Shown here piece after piece: positions 6,959 through 14,810 of a stretch of 48,551 bases of DNA. The notes below the pieces were generated by a model that saw only the letters and a list, made by a program, of their open reading frames with translations, was not told the DNA's origin and did not search any database. Location: contig CAVHIG010000005.1 in the NCBI GenBank assembly GCA_963636105.1, positions 1-48,551 of the forward strand, given 5' to 3'. A program made the position numbers and the translations under genes. How positions within the stretch are numbered: the first letter of the stretch is position 1; each line of letters opens with the position of its first letter. Source of the DNA: CAVHIG01 sp963636105 (GTDB lineage Bacteria > Bacillota > Clostridia > Peptostreptococcales > Anaerovoracaceae).

Positions 6959-9707
6959 CCTTTTCCTCCTTCCTGCACAACAAACCTTTCTCAAAATCAT
7001 AGCTCAATATCATACCTGCCAAATGAGCCGTCATATTGCTATCCAAAAGCAACACTAATTCGCCGCGTAGCATAGGTGAAAGCTGCCACTGCGACAAATA
7101 TCTGCGATTTTTCTCTTCTAGTTCTCCGATCACTTTATCGACATTCCACACTTTGCTGAAAAGATTCGGAAGTCTTATCCTCTGCCGAGCTATCTTCAGC
7201 GCTATCTCAGACGGCGGTGGAGAATCAAGAAAGACTTTCTCACCTTCTCCCTCCTTTACCAGAAAATGTACATTTCCATATTTATCCTGCATCATAACAA
7301 GCACTTCAATGGACTGCTCGCCATCCCGAACCGCCGCGCGTGCCTTGGCATCTGAATCAGCCATCTCCTCCTGCATCCAATCATCAAGCGCATTGAGCTG
7401 TGGCCACAACTTGTGTATCTCAGGTGGATTTATACAATAGGCATCTGCGTTACGCTTTTGAATATTTCTTTGATTTTCATACTCGTCACGCATTCTTTTG
7501 CTGTCATCGTCTAAGCAAAGCTTGTCATCAGACCCCCAATTATACACACTTTCCACAAGCTTTGGGATATCCCCGGGCAGCTTTATCTCTCGCGGCATAA
7601 ACTGCCTGGTTCCCCAAAGCAGCCATTCTCCGTACACAGCGCGGCTTCCCGCATCAAATGCCTCATCTCCGGTATCCAAAATTGCGCAAGCCGCATCATT
7701 CAAAGGCTCAGGCCGCACTCGCTCATGACGATGCAAACGACCTATGCGCTGCAAAAGAAGATCCATCGGGCAAAGCTCCGTAACCAAGAAGTCAAAATCA
7801 ATGTCCAAGGACTGCTCCAAAACCTGTGTGCCCACTACAATAAGATTATTTCTTCTACCCGACGTCGATTTTCGGCCTATGCGATCCATAAGAATTTTCT
7901 CGCGTCTTGCCCTTTCAGGCATAAGAAACTGCGCGTGATACACTGCTATTTCTTTATCAGGAAATGCCTCTGCAAGCGTGTCCGCCAATTTCTGCGCCTT
8001 CCTGACGGTATTCACTATAACCCCCGCGCAACCTCCTTCTCGCAGTTTCCGCCGCAAAAGCTCGACAAGCTTTTCTTCTGTAACGTTTTCTATAAGTACA
8101 TTGCGTTTTTGTGCGTCAACTGCCACGGTCTCCTGTTTTATTTCGCCTGCGTCCGTCCAGGTAAGGAGCGGGTAGCCCGAAAGGCTTTTCCATTCACTTG
8201 CTTTTTTACCAAGATATGCATTTACAAGCTCCGCTCGGCGCTTTGATGGAAGTGTGGCAGAAAGGAGTATAACAGGAACTTTATACCAGCCGAGCCATGT
8301 CAAGGCTGTATCCAAATATTGATTCATATATGCGTCATATGCATGACATTCATCGATGATGACTACCTTTCCGGCAAGGCCAAGATGCCGCAGCATCACA
8401 TGTTTTTGCTTCAGAGCCGACATCAAAAGCTGATCCACCGTACCGATGACAAAGTCCGCGAGCAATGCCTGCTTATTTCCTCTAAACCATTGATGCACCA
8501 TAACGCGGTTTCTTTCATCTGCATCATCGTCAACGGGGACAGGATTGCTTTGCAGCCTCATGTAGTCTTCATTCAGCTCTGCCATTCCATGCGCAAGTCT
8601 TATGGAATGGGTAATATCATCGGATTGCGTTTTTGCCCATGGGATAAGCCTTGTAAAAATGCCGTTTGCGGTCGCTTGCGTCGGAAGTCCGAAAAAAATA
8701 CCACCTTCGCCAAAATGCGCAGCGAAAATCTCTGCGGTTGCAAGCGCTGCTTCTGTTTTCCCGACACCCATCTGCGCTTCTATAATCATAAGGCCTGGTG
8801 CGCTCATGCTGTTTGCAGCTCTTATTGCTGCCTGCTGTACGGCGTTTGGCGAGAAGTTGAATTTTTCACTGAAATTTTCCGGATCCGTGATGTCTGCCTG
8901 CGCTTCCCAAGGCATTGAAAGATTCAGCTTTTCCCACGCTGCATCAATTCTCCCCGGGTATAGCGCTTCGCTACCATATTCATCAATTGGAATCAATGGG
9001 AAGTATTCTGTATTGCTTGCAATCCAGTCCGCCATTGTAAGCAAGCCCGTAAGCAGGATTTCCTGGGGCTGCGTCAAATTTTCCGGAAGCTCTGATTTGT
9101 CCTTGTATCCGCAATCATTTAGGCTTTGCTCAAGCAGCTCGTCCCAGCAGTCAGTCCAGAAGTCTTTGTTTTTAAGTGGGTAATAATTTGTCTCCCAGGC
9201 CTCTAATTGCTCACCTACATTAGCCGCTTTCTGTGTTTTTCCATGATGGGCACCGATTATAGAAGCAATGCCATGCCCTCTTTCAGGATTTTCATCGCTT
9301 GTGGAAGAAATACCTTCCGGCTTGCTCTGCTTTAGTAAATCAAGTAAGATAACCTCGCTTGCCAACGCATGAGGCGTCTCTTTTGAATTATTCTTCTTGG
9401 AATCCAATGTGGTGAATGATTCCAAGCGCAGCTTTGCATCCGGTAATAACTGCATTATTTTAGACTGAAAAATCACCGTGGCCTTTCCAATGTCATGTGT
9501 CCATCCCAAAAAGCGAGCGAGAGAAACCAGTTCGTCCTCGCTTATATTTATAGATTTTTTCACGCTGTCAGGCAGCCACAATTGCACCAAAAGCTCCATA
9601 ATTTCAGCTGTATCACGCAAATGCATCCAAAGCGGCAGCCACAGCGCTGTGTTTTCCGTATCGGTCTTGCCCGCCAAAATTCTTGCATGGTCTAAATAAC
9701 TATTCAT
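6951..9707 (-). CDS. cas3: CRISPR-associated helicase-nuclease Cas3
   Basis: Nuclease-helicase recruited by Cascade to degrade target DNA. The 918-aa protein has an N-terminal HD nuclease with H71/D72 (GWTHDIGK), H154/H155 (GAHHGK) and D227 (MADWIAS). A superfamily 2 helicase follows: Walker A AQMGVGKTEA (about 311-320), DECH box 452-455, SAT 483-485 and QRIGRLHRH (653-661). The start is set by TAGGAG 8 nt upstream of the ATG. It is the first gene of the operon and has its own promoter (9749-9778). Its stop overlaps the cas8e start region, so effector and Cascade genes appear co-transcribed. All catalytic motifs are present, so interference is predicted to be active. Confidence 0.97.
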   Translation of the reverse strand: MNSYLDHARILAGKTDTENTALWLPLWMHLRDTAEIMELLVQLWLPDSVKKSINISEDELVSLARFLGWTHDIGKATVIFQSKIMQLLPDAKLRLESFTTLDSKKNNSKETPHALASEVILLDLLKQSKPEGISSTSDENPERGHGIASIIGAHHGKTQKAANVGEQLEAWETNYYPLKNKDFWTDCWDELLEQSLNDCGYKDKSELPENLTQPQEILLTGLLTMADWIASNTEYFPLIPIDEYGSEALYPGRIDAAWEKLNLSMPWEAQADITDPENFSEKFNFSPNAVQQAAIRAANSMSAPGLMIIEAQMGVGKTEAALATAEIFAAHFGEGGIFFGLPTQATANGIFTRLIPWAKTQSDDITHSIRLAHGMAELNEDYMRLQSNPVPVDDDADERNRVMVHQWFRGNKQALLADFVIGTVDQLLMSALKQKHVMLRHLGLAGKVVIIDECHAYDAYMNQYLDTALTWLGWYKVPVILLSATLPSKRRAELVNAYLGKKASEWKSLSGYPLLTWTDAGEIKQETVAVDAQKRNVLIENVTEEKLVELLRRKLREGGCAGVIVNTVRKAQKLADTLAEAFPDKEIAVYHAQFLMPERARREKILMDRIGRKSTSGRRNNLIVVGTQVLEQSLDIDFDFLVTELCPMDLLLQRIGRLHRHERVRPEPLNDAACAILDTGDEAFDAGSRAVYGEWLLWGTRQFMPREIKLPGDIPKLVESVYNWGSDDKLCLDDDSKRMRDEYENQRNIQKRNADAYCINPPEIHKLWPQLNALDDWMQEEMADSDAKARAAVRDGEQSIEVLVMMQDKYGNVHFLVKEGEGEKVFLDSPPPSEIALKIARQRIRLPNLFSKVWNVDKVIGELEEKNRRYLSQWQLSPMLRGELVLLLDSNMTAHLAGMILSYDFEKGLLCRKEEKDE

Positions 9708-9748
9708 TTTTATACTCCTATTTTTTGAAAAATTTCCTAGCTGCAGGA

Positions 9749-9778
9749 ATTATATTGAGATATTTACTTTCTTGCCAA
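9749..9778 (-). promoter_or_regulatory. Promoter of the cas operon
   Basis: On the minus strand TTGGCA (9773-9778) is separated by 18 nt from a perfect TATAAT (9749-9754), about 40 nt upstream of the cas3 ATG. It is the best vegetative promoter in the gap and probably drives cas3 to cas2. Confidence 0.7.
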
Positions 9779-9924
9779 TCAGATGTAATATTTTTGCGAA
9801 ATCTGCAAATGGCAAAATACTTTTGATTTACAATCCAATTTTTCTGTTTAAAAGTTACGTTTATTTTCAATAGAACAAATACTTTGGTGATTTTCAATGA
9901 CTTTATTTTCTATTATTGTACATA

Positions 9925-10020
9925 GGATCACCCCCCGCATGTGCAGGAAAAAGCTAAAAGGATCCACGAATTGCGTCTTTTTCTCTTTTATTTTAGCCGT
10001 TATTCCTTTAGTTTGCAATA
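9925..10020 (-). repeat. Decayed copy of CRISPR repeat, leader and cas2 3' end
   Basis: This 96-bp block aligns without net gaps to 235-330. The first 28 nt are a degenerate CRISPR repeat (GGATCACCCC kept, the second arm mutated). Next, GCTAAAAGGATCCAC (9953-9967) is identical to the leader start at 263-277. TTTAGTTTGCAATA (10007-10020) is identical to 317-330 inside cas2. Read on the minus strand it still gives Y-C-K-L-K-E then a stop, matching Y-C-K-L-N-E of the Cas2 fusion tail. Same orientation as the live copy. It is best explained as the remnant of a second cas2-array junction. Confidence 0.85.
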
Positions 10021-10080
10021 AATTTTTGACACTCCACCATGCCGTTTCACGCCCGCAGTCGGCGAATTTTTGTATAACAA

Positions 10081-10104
10081 AAGACAGCCCTTTCGGACTG
10101 TCTT
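10081..10104 (-). terminator. Terminator after the phage-remnant small genes
   Basis: AAGACAG and CTGTCTT arms enclose a 10-nt loop region, and on the minus strand the hairpin is followed by TTGTTAT. It ends transcription from the small ORF stopping at 10130 before the decayed CRISPR block. Confidence 0.6.
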
Positions 10105-10129
10105 GGGTTATTGATGCATCATGCTTGTT

Positions 10130-10336
10130 TTATTCATCTTCCGAGTCATTGCATATCTTTATCGGATTCTCTTTTTCTTCGTAACCTATGCCATTATTGC
10201 ATTCTTTCATTTTCTTCACAAAACCGAATTTAAATCCGAGAGGCGCTCCGTCTGGGAACGCATCACAACAAAACTTCCACCCATCTTTTAATGGTCTTTC
10301 ATGTATGCAGTTCATGCAGTCTGTAATGTATATCAC
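10130..10336 (-). CDS. Small cysteine-rich phage-associated protein
   Basis: A 68-aa ORF with CMNCIH near the N terminus, then FCCDAFPDGAP and a polar acidic tail. The arrangement CxxC...C-x-AFP-x-G-x-P resembles small hypothetical proteins often found near phage head genes; the pair of cysteine clusters suggests a metal site. It follows the 64-aa ORF by 3 nt and is followed by a terminator, so it looks like the last gene of a short transcript. Function unknown; family assignment is from memory of the motif only. Confidence 0.5.
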   Translation of the reverse strand: MIYITDCMNCIHERPLKDGWKFCCDAFPDGAPLGFKFGFVKKMKECNNGIGYEEKENPIKICNDSEDE

Positions 10337-10339
10337 CTT

Positions 10340-10534
10340 CTACCTCCTAACGTATTTTTTGTACAATTTCAGAGCTTTTTGTGGGACTTTCTCACCTCTA
10401 AATAAAAGTATCTCGACTTCTGCAATGCATTCGGCGCCATCACTATAGGCAGCCGCGCTTATCCCGTCTATGTGTATCTTTTCTAAGTCGGAATACATTT
10501 TTTCAATTTGCCCGACATTCAAACCTTTTATCAA
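10340..10534 (-). CDS. Small hypothetical protein in the phage remnant
   Basis: A 64-aa ORF, predicted helical, beginning MIKGLNVGQIEKMYSDLEK and ending KALKLYKKYVRR. It overlaps the preceding ORF by 32 nt and is spaced 3 nt from the next one, which suggests a real translated unit. I do not recognise a family. No signal peptide or membrane segment is visible. Context points to a relic of a phage structural or accessory region. Confidence 0.4.
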   Translation of the reverse strand: MIKGLNVGQIEKMYSDLEKIHIDGISAAAYSDGAECIAEVEILLFRGEKVPQKALKLYKKYVRR

Positions 10535-11085
10535 TTTGGCATGCCCGCTTCACTGCTTCTTCAAGTGAGTTTGCAAGTGAGCTTTGCGAAGTCGCAAACA
10601 TTCTATCGACTTCCGCGAGCGTCTTGCCCGAAAAAACGTCTTTATTGATATTTAGCTGCAGCAACCCGTAAGGAAGTGGTTCTATCTGCAGGGCAGGTTT
10701 CCCGTTCGCATTCTCCGGAATGCTTTTCACAACGGTTTCGCTTATATAAAAATTGTCTTTCTTCTCAGAGTCCTTTAAGGTTTTGTATATAACTTCTTCT
10801 GCCTCAGGGTCTATGTCTTTGCCGTATGTCGCTGTTTTAAAATCATCTATGCCTATTGACTTTATTGTACCATTTTGGGGCTTGCTTTCAATACTATTTT
10901 TCGGATTCGGCACCCATTCCCTGTAGTACTGCCTCTTAAGGCCGGTCTGTTCGAGGAAGTCTTCTTGTATGTCATTCCACTTGCGGACCTTTGCATGTGC
11001 TTCCTCTGTAGGCCTGCCGATATCTGATTCACTCCGGTCACTACAGCGCGCCTTACGGCTACATCCAGGTAATCTACATGGCCGC
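10503..11085 (-). pseudogene. Remnant of a phage minor capsid protein gene (frameshifted)
   Basis: Two reading frames each carry a recognisable piece. The upstream frame (from about 11083) gives GHVDYLDVAVRRAVVTGVNQ, typical of phage minor capsid proteins of the Phage_min_cap2 type. The downstream frame (from about 11025 to 10503) gives IGRPTEEAHAKVRKWNDIQE, then FLEQTGLKRQYYREWVPNP and a long tail ending KRACQIDKRFE. The switch of frame between these pieces and the missing N-terminal half show the gene is broken. Upstream, the open frame runs into the tRNA terminator and is not coding. The tail beyond YREW could be a separate C-terminal module that may still be expressed, but no start with a ribosome site is obvious. 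Confidence 0.55.
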
Positions 11086-11182
11086 GAATTATAACGCAAA
11101 AGCGGTACATTCTTGAAGGAAGTTTTGAATTGAGTCCCAGATAGAACAGAGAGCGCCGGCATTGCTGTCGGCGTACATAAAT

Positions 11183-11217
11183 AAACCGCCCGCCTTGAAA
11201 TTTCAAGACGGGCGGTT
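11183..11217 (-). terminator. Terminator downstream of tRNA-Arg
   Basis: Long near-perfect hairpin with arms AAACCGCCCG and CGGGCGGTTT around TTGAAATTTCAA, directly after the tRNA 3' end on the minus strand and followed by an AT-rich tract. Confidence 0.8.
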
Positions 11218-11292
11218 TGGTAGGGCATCCGGGAATCGAACCCGGACCGGCGGCGTCGGAAACCGCTACTCTATCCATTAAGCCAATGCCCC
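11218..11292 (-). tRNA. tRNA-Arg (anticodon CCG)
   Basis: The minus strand folds into a full cloverleaf. The acceptor is GGGGCAT pairing with ATGCCCT, the D-stem is GCTT/GAGT, and the anticodon stem GCGGT/GCCGC frames loop TTCCGAC with anticodon CCG. The T-arm contains GGTTCGAATCC and the 3' CCA is encoded. It reads CGG arginine codons. tRNA-Arg genes are common integration sites, which fits the phage remnant just downstream. Confidence 0.96.
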
Positions 11293-11453
11293 AAGTCCAC
11301 GTAATATTATAAGTCAAAACTCAGCCAAAAGCAAGGCCAAAGAAAATTGTTTTTCCGTTTAGGATTGATTATTGACTGTACTTATCTTGTAGCCGGAACA
11401 GTAACAGAAAAAAATTCCCGGTTTAAATCAGCAGGTATTTGTATTATAATATT

Positions 11454-11489
11454 AGCAGAAGTGACAAAATGAGCAGAGGTGACAAAATG
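11454..11489 (+). repeat. Tandem 18-bp duplication of the alr ribosome site and start codon
   Basis: Units 11454-11471 and 11472-11489 differ at one base and each ends in ATG after a purine-rich Shine-Dalgarno-like stretch. Because the unit is 18 bp, both ATGs are in frame with alr. A TATAAT at 11445-11450 lies just upstream. Confidence 0.8.
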
Positions 11490-12635
11490 ATTCAAACAAG
11501 CAAAATACCAACCATTCCTGACGATGTCGAAATTCTCCGAGACACAGTGATTGAAATCGACATCAATAGGCTTCAAAGCAATACAAGACTCATTCGAGAG
11601 ATGATAGGACCTGATGTCGCACTTATGGCCGTTATAAAGGCAAACGGCTACGGGCACGGCGCCTGTGATATTGCAAAACCGATAATGGACGCCGGCGCGG
11701 ACTATCTCGCCGTAGCCACCCTCACCGAAGCACTCGAGCTCAGACGCCGTTTCCGCAACTACCCTATCCTGATACTCGGCCACACGCCGGATCGCCTGCT
11801 CCACCACAGCGTAGAGCAGAACATAACACAGACAATTTTTTCCATCGAGCAAGCCCGCATCCTGGACGCGCTCGCAAAAGAAAATAATACCACCGCAAAG
11901 GTGCATTTCAAGGTCGACACGGGCTTTCACCGCCTCGGCAAGCGCCCTACAAAGGAGTACGCTGATGAGATAAAGCAGGCATTTCGTCTGGAAAATCTCT
12001 GCCCTGAGGGCATATTCAGCCACCTTGCCCTGACAAGCGAGGCCGACGACGAAAAGCAATATGAGGCCTTCACAAGCTTCATAGATGGGCTGGAAAAAGA
12101 TGGCTGTATTTTCCAATACAAGCACATCGCCGACAGCATCGCCTGCGTAGACTATCCACAATACAGAATGAACATGGTACGTCCGGGCGCCCTGATATAT
12201 GGCATGCGCGGCTACCAAAAGGGCTATCTGCCGGTCGAGCAATGCCTCACCTTCAAAACAGCCGTATCGCATTTGCAAAAAATAGAAAAAGGCGAAGGCG
12301 TGGGTTACGATTTCCTCTGGAAAGCCAGCCGCGACAGCCTGATTGCCACCCTGCCATTTGGATATGCGGACGGCTATCCGCGAAACATGCGTGACAAGGG
12401 CTACGTCCTCATAAACGGCCAAAAAGCGCCGCTTGTCGGTGTTTTGTGCATGGATCAATGCATGGCGGACGTGACGGACATACCCGGCGTATGCTGCGGA
12501 AGCGAGGCCATAATCTACGGCGACGGTGATGACGGTTCCATGACCATAGCCGAGGCCGCAAGCCTTGCCGGCACAAACAAAAATGAGATCATCTCCCGCC
12601 TCACCGCAAGACCGCCGCGCATCTACGTAAAGTAA
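11487..12635 (+). CDS. alr: Alanine racemase
   Basis: PLP enzyme interconverting L- and D-alanine, needed for peptidoglycan and for using D-alanine. From the ATG at 11487 the protein is 382 aa, the usual size. The PLP lysine is K51 in AVIKANGYGHG, the catalytic tyrosine is Y274 in GEGVGYDF, and RPGALIYGM, LPFGYADGYPRN and CMDQCMADVT are family blocks. This start is preferred because GAGGTG lies at the right distance; two in-frame ATGs upstream (11469 and 11439) are possible. It contains an 18-mer (11741-11758) identical to one in cas6e. A long open frame on the opposite strand is a codon-bias shadow. Its neighbours handle D-amino acids, which suggests a catabolic as well as a wall role. Confidence 0.97.
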   Translation: MIQTSKIPTIPDDVEILRDTVIEIDINRLQSNTRLIREMIGPDVALMAVIKANGYGHGACDIAKPIMDAGADYLAVATLTEALELRRRFRNYPILILGHTPDRLLHHSVEQNITQTIFSIEQARILDALAKENNTTAKVHFKVDTGFHRLGKRPTKEYADEIKQAFRLENLCPEGIFSHLALTSEADDEKQYEAFTSFIDGLEKDGCIFQYKHIADSIACVDYPQYRMNMVRPGALIYGMRGYQKGYLPVEQCLTFKTAVSHLQKIEKGEGVGYDFLWKASRDSLIATLPFGYADGYPRNMRDKGYVLINGQKAPLVGVLCMDQCMADVTDIPGVCCGSEAIIYGDGDDGSMTIAEAASLAGTNKNEIISRLTARPPRIYVK

Positions 12636-12729
12636 GCGCCATAAATTTGCAAGCGAAACAAATTTATCCAATTTTTGCCAGCCAAACCAGTCAAATATGA
12701 ATGCTCAGACTTAATAAAGGAGACCCAAA

Positions 12730-13950
12730 ATGTCATACACAGTCGAAGAACTCAAGAAAATTATAGACGATATTTACGATGATGCCGTGACCATAAGACG
12801 CGCGATGCACGAAAATCCCGAGCTCGGAGAGCAGGAAGTGCAGACCGAAAAGCTCATATGCGCCGAGCTTTCAAAGCTTGGCATCGATTACCGCGAGCAC
12901 GTGGCAGGTCACGGTGTAGTGGGTCTTATCCCGGGTGTCGATGCGGAAACGGCGATAGCTCTGCGCGCGGACATAGATGCGCTTCCGGTCGAGGAGTGTA
13001 CGGGCGCGCCGTTTAGCTCAAAGGTACCCGGCGTGATGCATGCCTGCGGTCACGACATGCATACTGCTATTTTGCTCGGCACTGCCATGCTCCTAAAGCG
13101 CCTTCCAAAGCCACTGCCTTGCTCGGTAAAGCTCTTTTTCCAGCCTTCCGAGGAGACAATCGGCGGCGCAGAGCAGATGATTGCAGAAGGATGCATGGAA
13201 AATCCAAAGGTAAGCGCTGTTTTGGGACTTCATGTAAGAGCCGAGCTTCCTACAGGGCAGGTGATCTACTTCCCGAATAAAATGAATGCTTCCGCTACAG
13301 AATTTGAAATAACAGCCTGCGGAAAATCCACACACGGCGCATATCCGGAAGGCGGAAACGACACAGTTTTGATAGCCTCCCAGATAGTGATATCGATTCA
13401 GTCGATAGTCAGCAGAATGATATCCGCTACAGAGCCGGTTGTCATCACTATAGGCGAGATACATGGCGGAACAGCCGCAAATATCATACCATCTGAAGTC
13501 AAAATGCATGGCACGATCAGGACTCTTGACGAGAAGACTATAGACATAGTAAAAAATCTCATTACAAGAGTGGCAGAAAATACGGCGGCTGTATACGGCG
13601 GCCATGCAAAGGTAGACTTTGGCGGCAGCTATCCCGTACTTGCAAACGACAAAAAGACCGTTGAGGTTTTGGAAAAGGCCGCAATCAAATGCCTCGGCGA
13701 GGAGAATGTGATCATCGAAGAGATAGCACGCATGGGCGCGGATGATTTCGCATACTTTTCAAATGCAGCACGCGGCGCATATTTTGACCTTGGAGTCTAT
13801 AATCCTGATCTGCTGCTCGAGCTTCAGGGTGAGATTCCAGAGGAGCCTTATCCGCTGCACAATGCGCGCTTTTTACCGGACGAAGAGGCTATAAAGACCG
13901 GAATTCTTTTAGAAGCGACAGGTCTTCTTGCCCTTGTCGGAGAATTTTAA
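12730..13950 (+). CDS. M20 family amidohydrolase (N-acyl amino acid hydrolase type)
   Basis: Cytoplasmic zinc hydrolase that releases amino acids from N-acyl or aminoacyl conjugates; exact substrate unknown. The 406-aa protein has the M20D pattern: C106/H108 in HACGHDMHTA, E141-E142 in FQPSEETIGGA, H168 in LGLHV, and a C-terminal HNARF. Other matches are MHENPELGEQE and ALRADIDALPVEE. A ribosome site AAAGGAGACCC precedes the ATG. It follows alr on the same strand after 94 nt and converges with the M55 peptidase gene. No signal peptide is seen. The setting suggests a part in N-acylated or D-amino acid use. Confidence 0.9.
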   Translation: MSYTVEELKKIIDDIYDDAVTIRRAMHENPELGEQEVQTEKLICAELSKLGIDYREHVAGHGVVGLIPGVDAETAIALRADIDALPVEECTGAPFSSKVPGVMHACGHDMHTAILLGTAMLLKRLPKPLPCSVKLFFQPSEETIGGAEQMIAEGCMENPKVSAVLGLHVRAELPTGQVIYFPNKMNASATEFEITACGKSTHGAYPEGGNDTVLIASQIVISIQSIVSRMISATEPVVITIGEIHGGTAANIIPSEVKMHGTIRTLDEKTIDIVKNLITRVAENTAAVYGGHAKVDFGGSYPVLANDKKTVEVLEKAAIKCLGEENVIIEEIARMGADDFAYFSNAARGAYFDLGVYNPDLLLELQGEIPEEPYPLHNARFLPDEEAIKTGILLEATGLLALVGEF

Positions 13951-13975
13951 GAAAGCCTAAGTCCCGAGCCTCCGC

Positions 13976-14773
13976 CTACCTCATAAACATAATAGCGCAC
14001 AGCATATCATGAATGTTCTCAGCCTTATATCTTACAGTATGCGCATCGAGCTGCTCAGCGCCTTTGTAATAGCTTGCTCTCTTTGCCTCAAAATGCTCAT
14101 TGAAGCGGATGTCAAGCACAAGCTCCTTCGGCTCTTCAAGAGGCTTTACCCTCTTTTCCGTAAGCACCTTGCACATCTGCTCCTCAATAGCCTTGCAAAC
14201 CTCTGCAGGGTTATTATTTACAGTGCCCTCTCCGATGCCGATCTTCGTAGGCACTGTTGCGATACCCGGAATGTTTTCTACAGCCAAATCGCAGAGCATC
14301 TGATCTCCGCTTACCAATACAGCAGGCACTCCATATCTTGCGCATGCCAGAGAATGCATATCAAGCTCAGACATAATCTTGCCATTCAGCTTAAAATATG
14401 TGATATGTGTATTTGACATAGTATGAGCAAGCGGATTTCCATCCACTCCGCCCGGCGAATGATAACCTATAAACGCGCATGCATCGAAGCTCTCATCTAT
14501 ACCGGCAACCATTGAATAAGGCGATGAAAGCCAGCTGCGTACAAGCTTTACTTCTTTTGGAAGATCTGTAAACCAAAGATTTCTTCCTGAATCGTGAGAA
14601 TCCTTGAGCCAAATCTCAGTCGCGCCTGCCTTTACAGCGCCCTTGCACGCGGCCACAGCCTCCGCCTGCATCTGCTGCACCGCCCTCGTATGCTCATGAT
14701 GCCCGAGCTCCGTCTCGTTCCAATTTGTAGTACCTGTCACACCTTCGATATCCACACTAATGTATACCTTCAT
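13976..14773 (-). CDS. dppA: M55 family D-aminopeptidase (DppA-like)
   Basis: Zinc aminopeptidase acting on peptides with N-terminal D-residues such as D-Ala-D-Ala; DppA of Bacillus subtilis is the known relative. The 265-aa protein carries the expected ligands: D8 and E10 in SVDIEGVTG, H60 in KDSHDSGRN, H105 in GYHSPGG and a later Glu in SELDMHS. AAAGGAG precedes the ATG. It is the third gene of a minus-strand operon behind the beta-lactamase-like gene and the D-aminoacylase gene, with a 37-nt gap. It probably acts in the cytoplasm, feeding D-amino acids to the racemases. Confidence 0.94.
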   Translation of the reverse strand: MKVYISVDIEGVTGTTNWNETELGHHEHTRAVQQMQAEAVAACKGAVKAGATEIWLKDSHDSGRNLWFTDLPKEVKLVRSWLSSPYSMVAGIDESFDACAFIGYHSPGGVDGNPLAHTMSNTHITYFKLNGKIMSELDMHSLACARYGVPAVLVSGDQMLCDLAVENIPGIATVPTKIGIGEGTVNNNPAEVCKAIEEQMCKVLTEKRVKPLEEPKELVLDIRFNEHFEAKRASYYKGAEQLDAHTVRYKAENIHDMLCAIMFMR

Positions 14774-14810
14774 TCTTTTTTCTCCTTTCTATACTTGAAA
14801 TAGCTGTCCG

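Noticed and set aside
9890..9952. A second functional CRISPR array upstream of cas3
   Set aside because: Only one degenerate repeat is present and no second repeat follows at 61 nt.
11086..11228. Upstream extension of the phage-remnant frame to 11228
   Set aside because: It crosses the tRNA-Arg terminator and part of the tRNA, and the amino acid sequence there is not protein-like.
11382..12671. Open frame of 429 codons antisense to alr
   Set aside because: Its coordinates mirror alr, the translation is rich in Tyr/Cys/Ala/Val typical of antisense frames, and alr has full catalytic motifs and a ribosome site.
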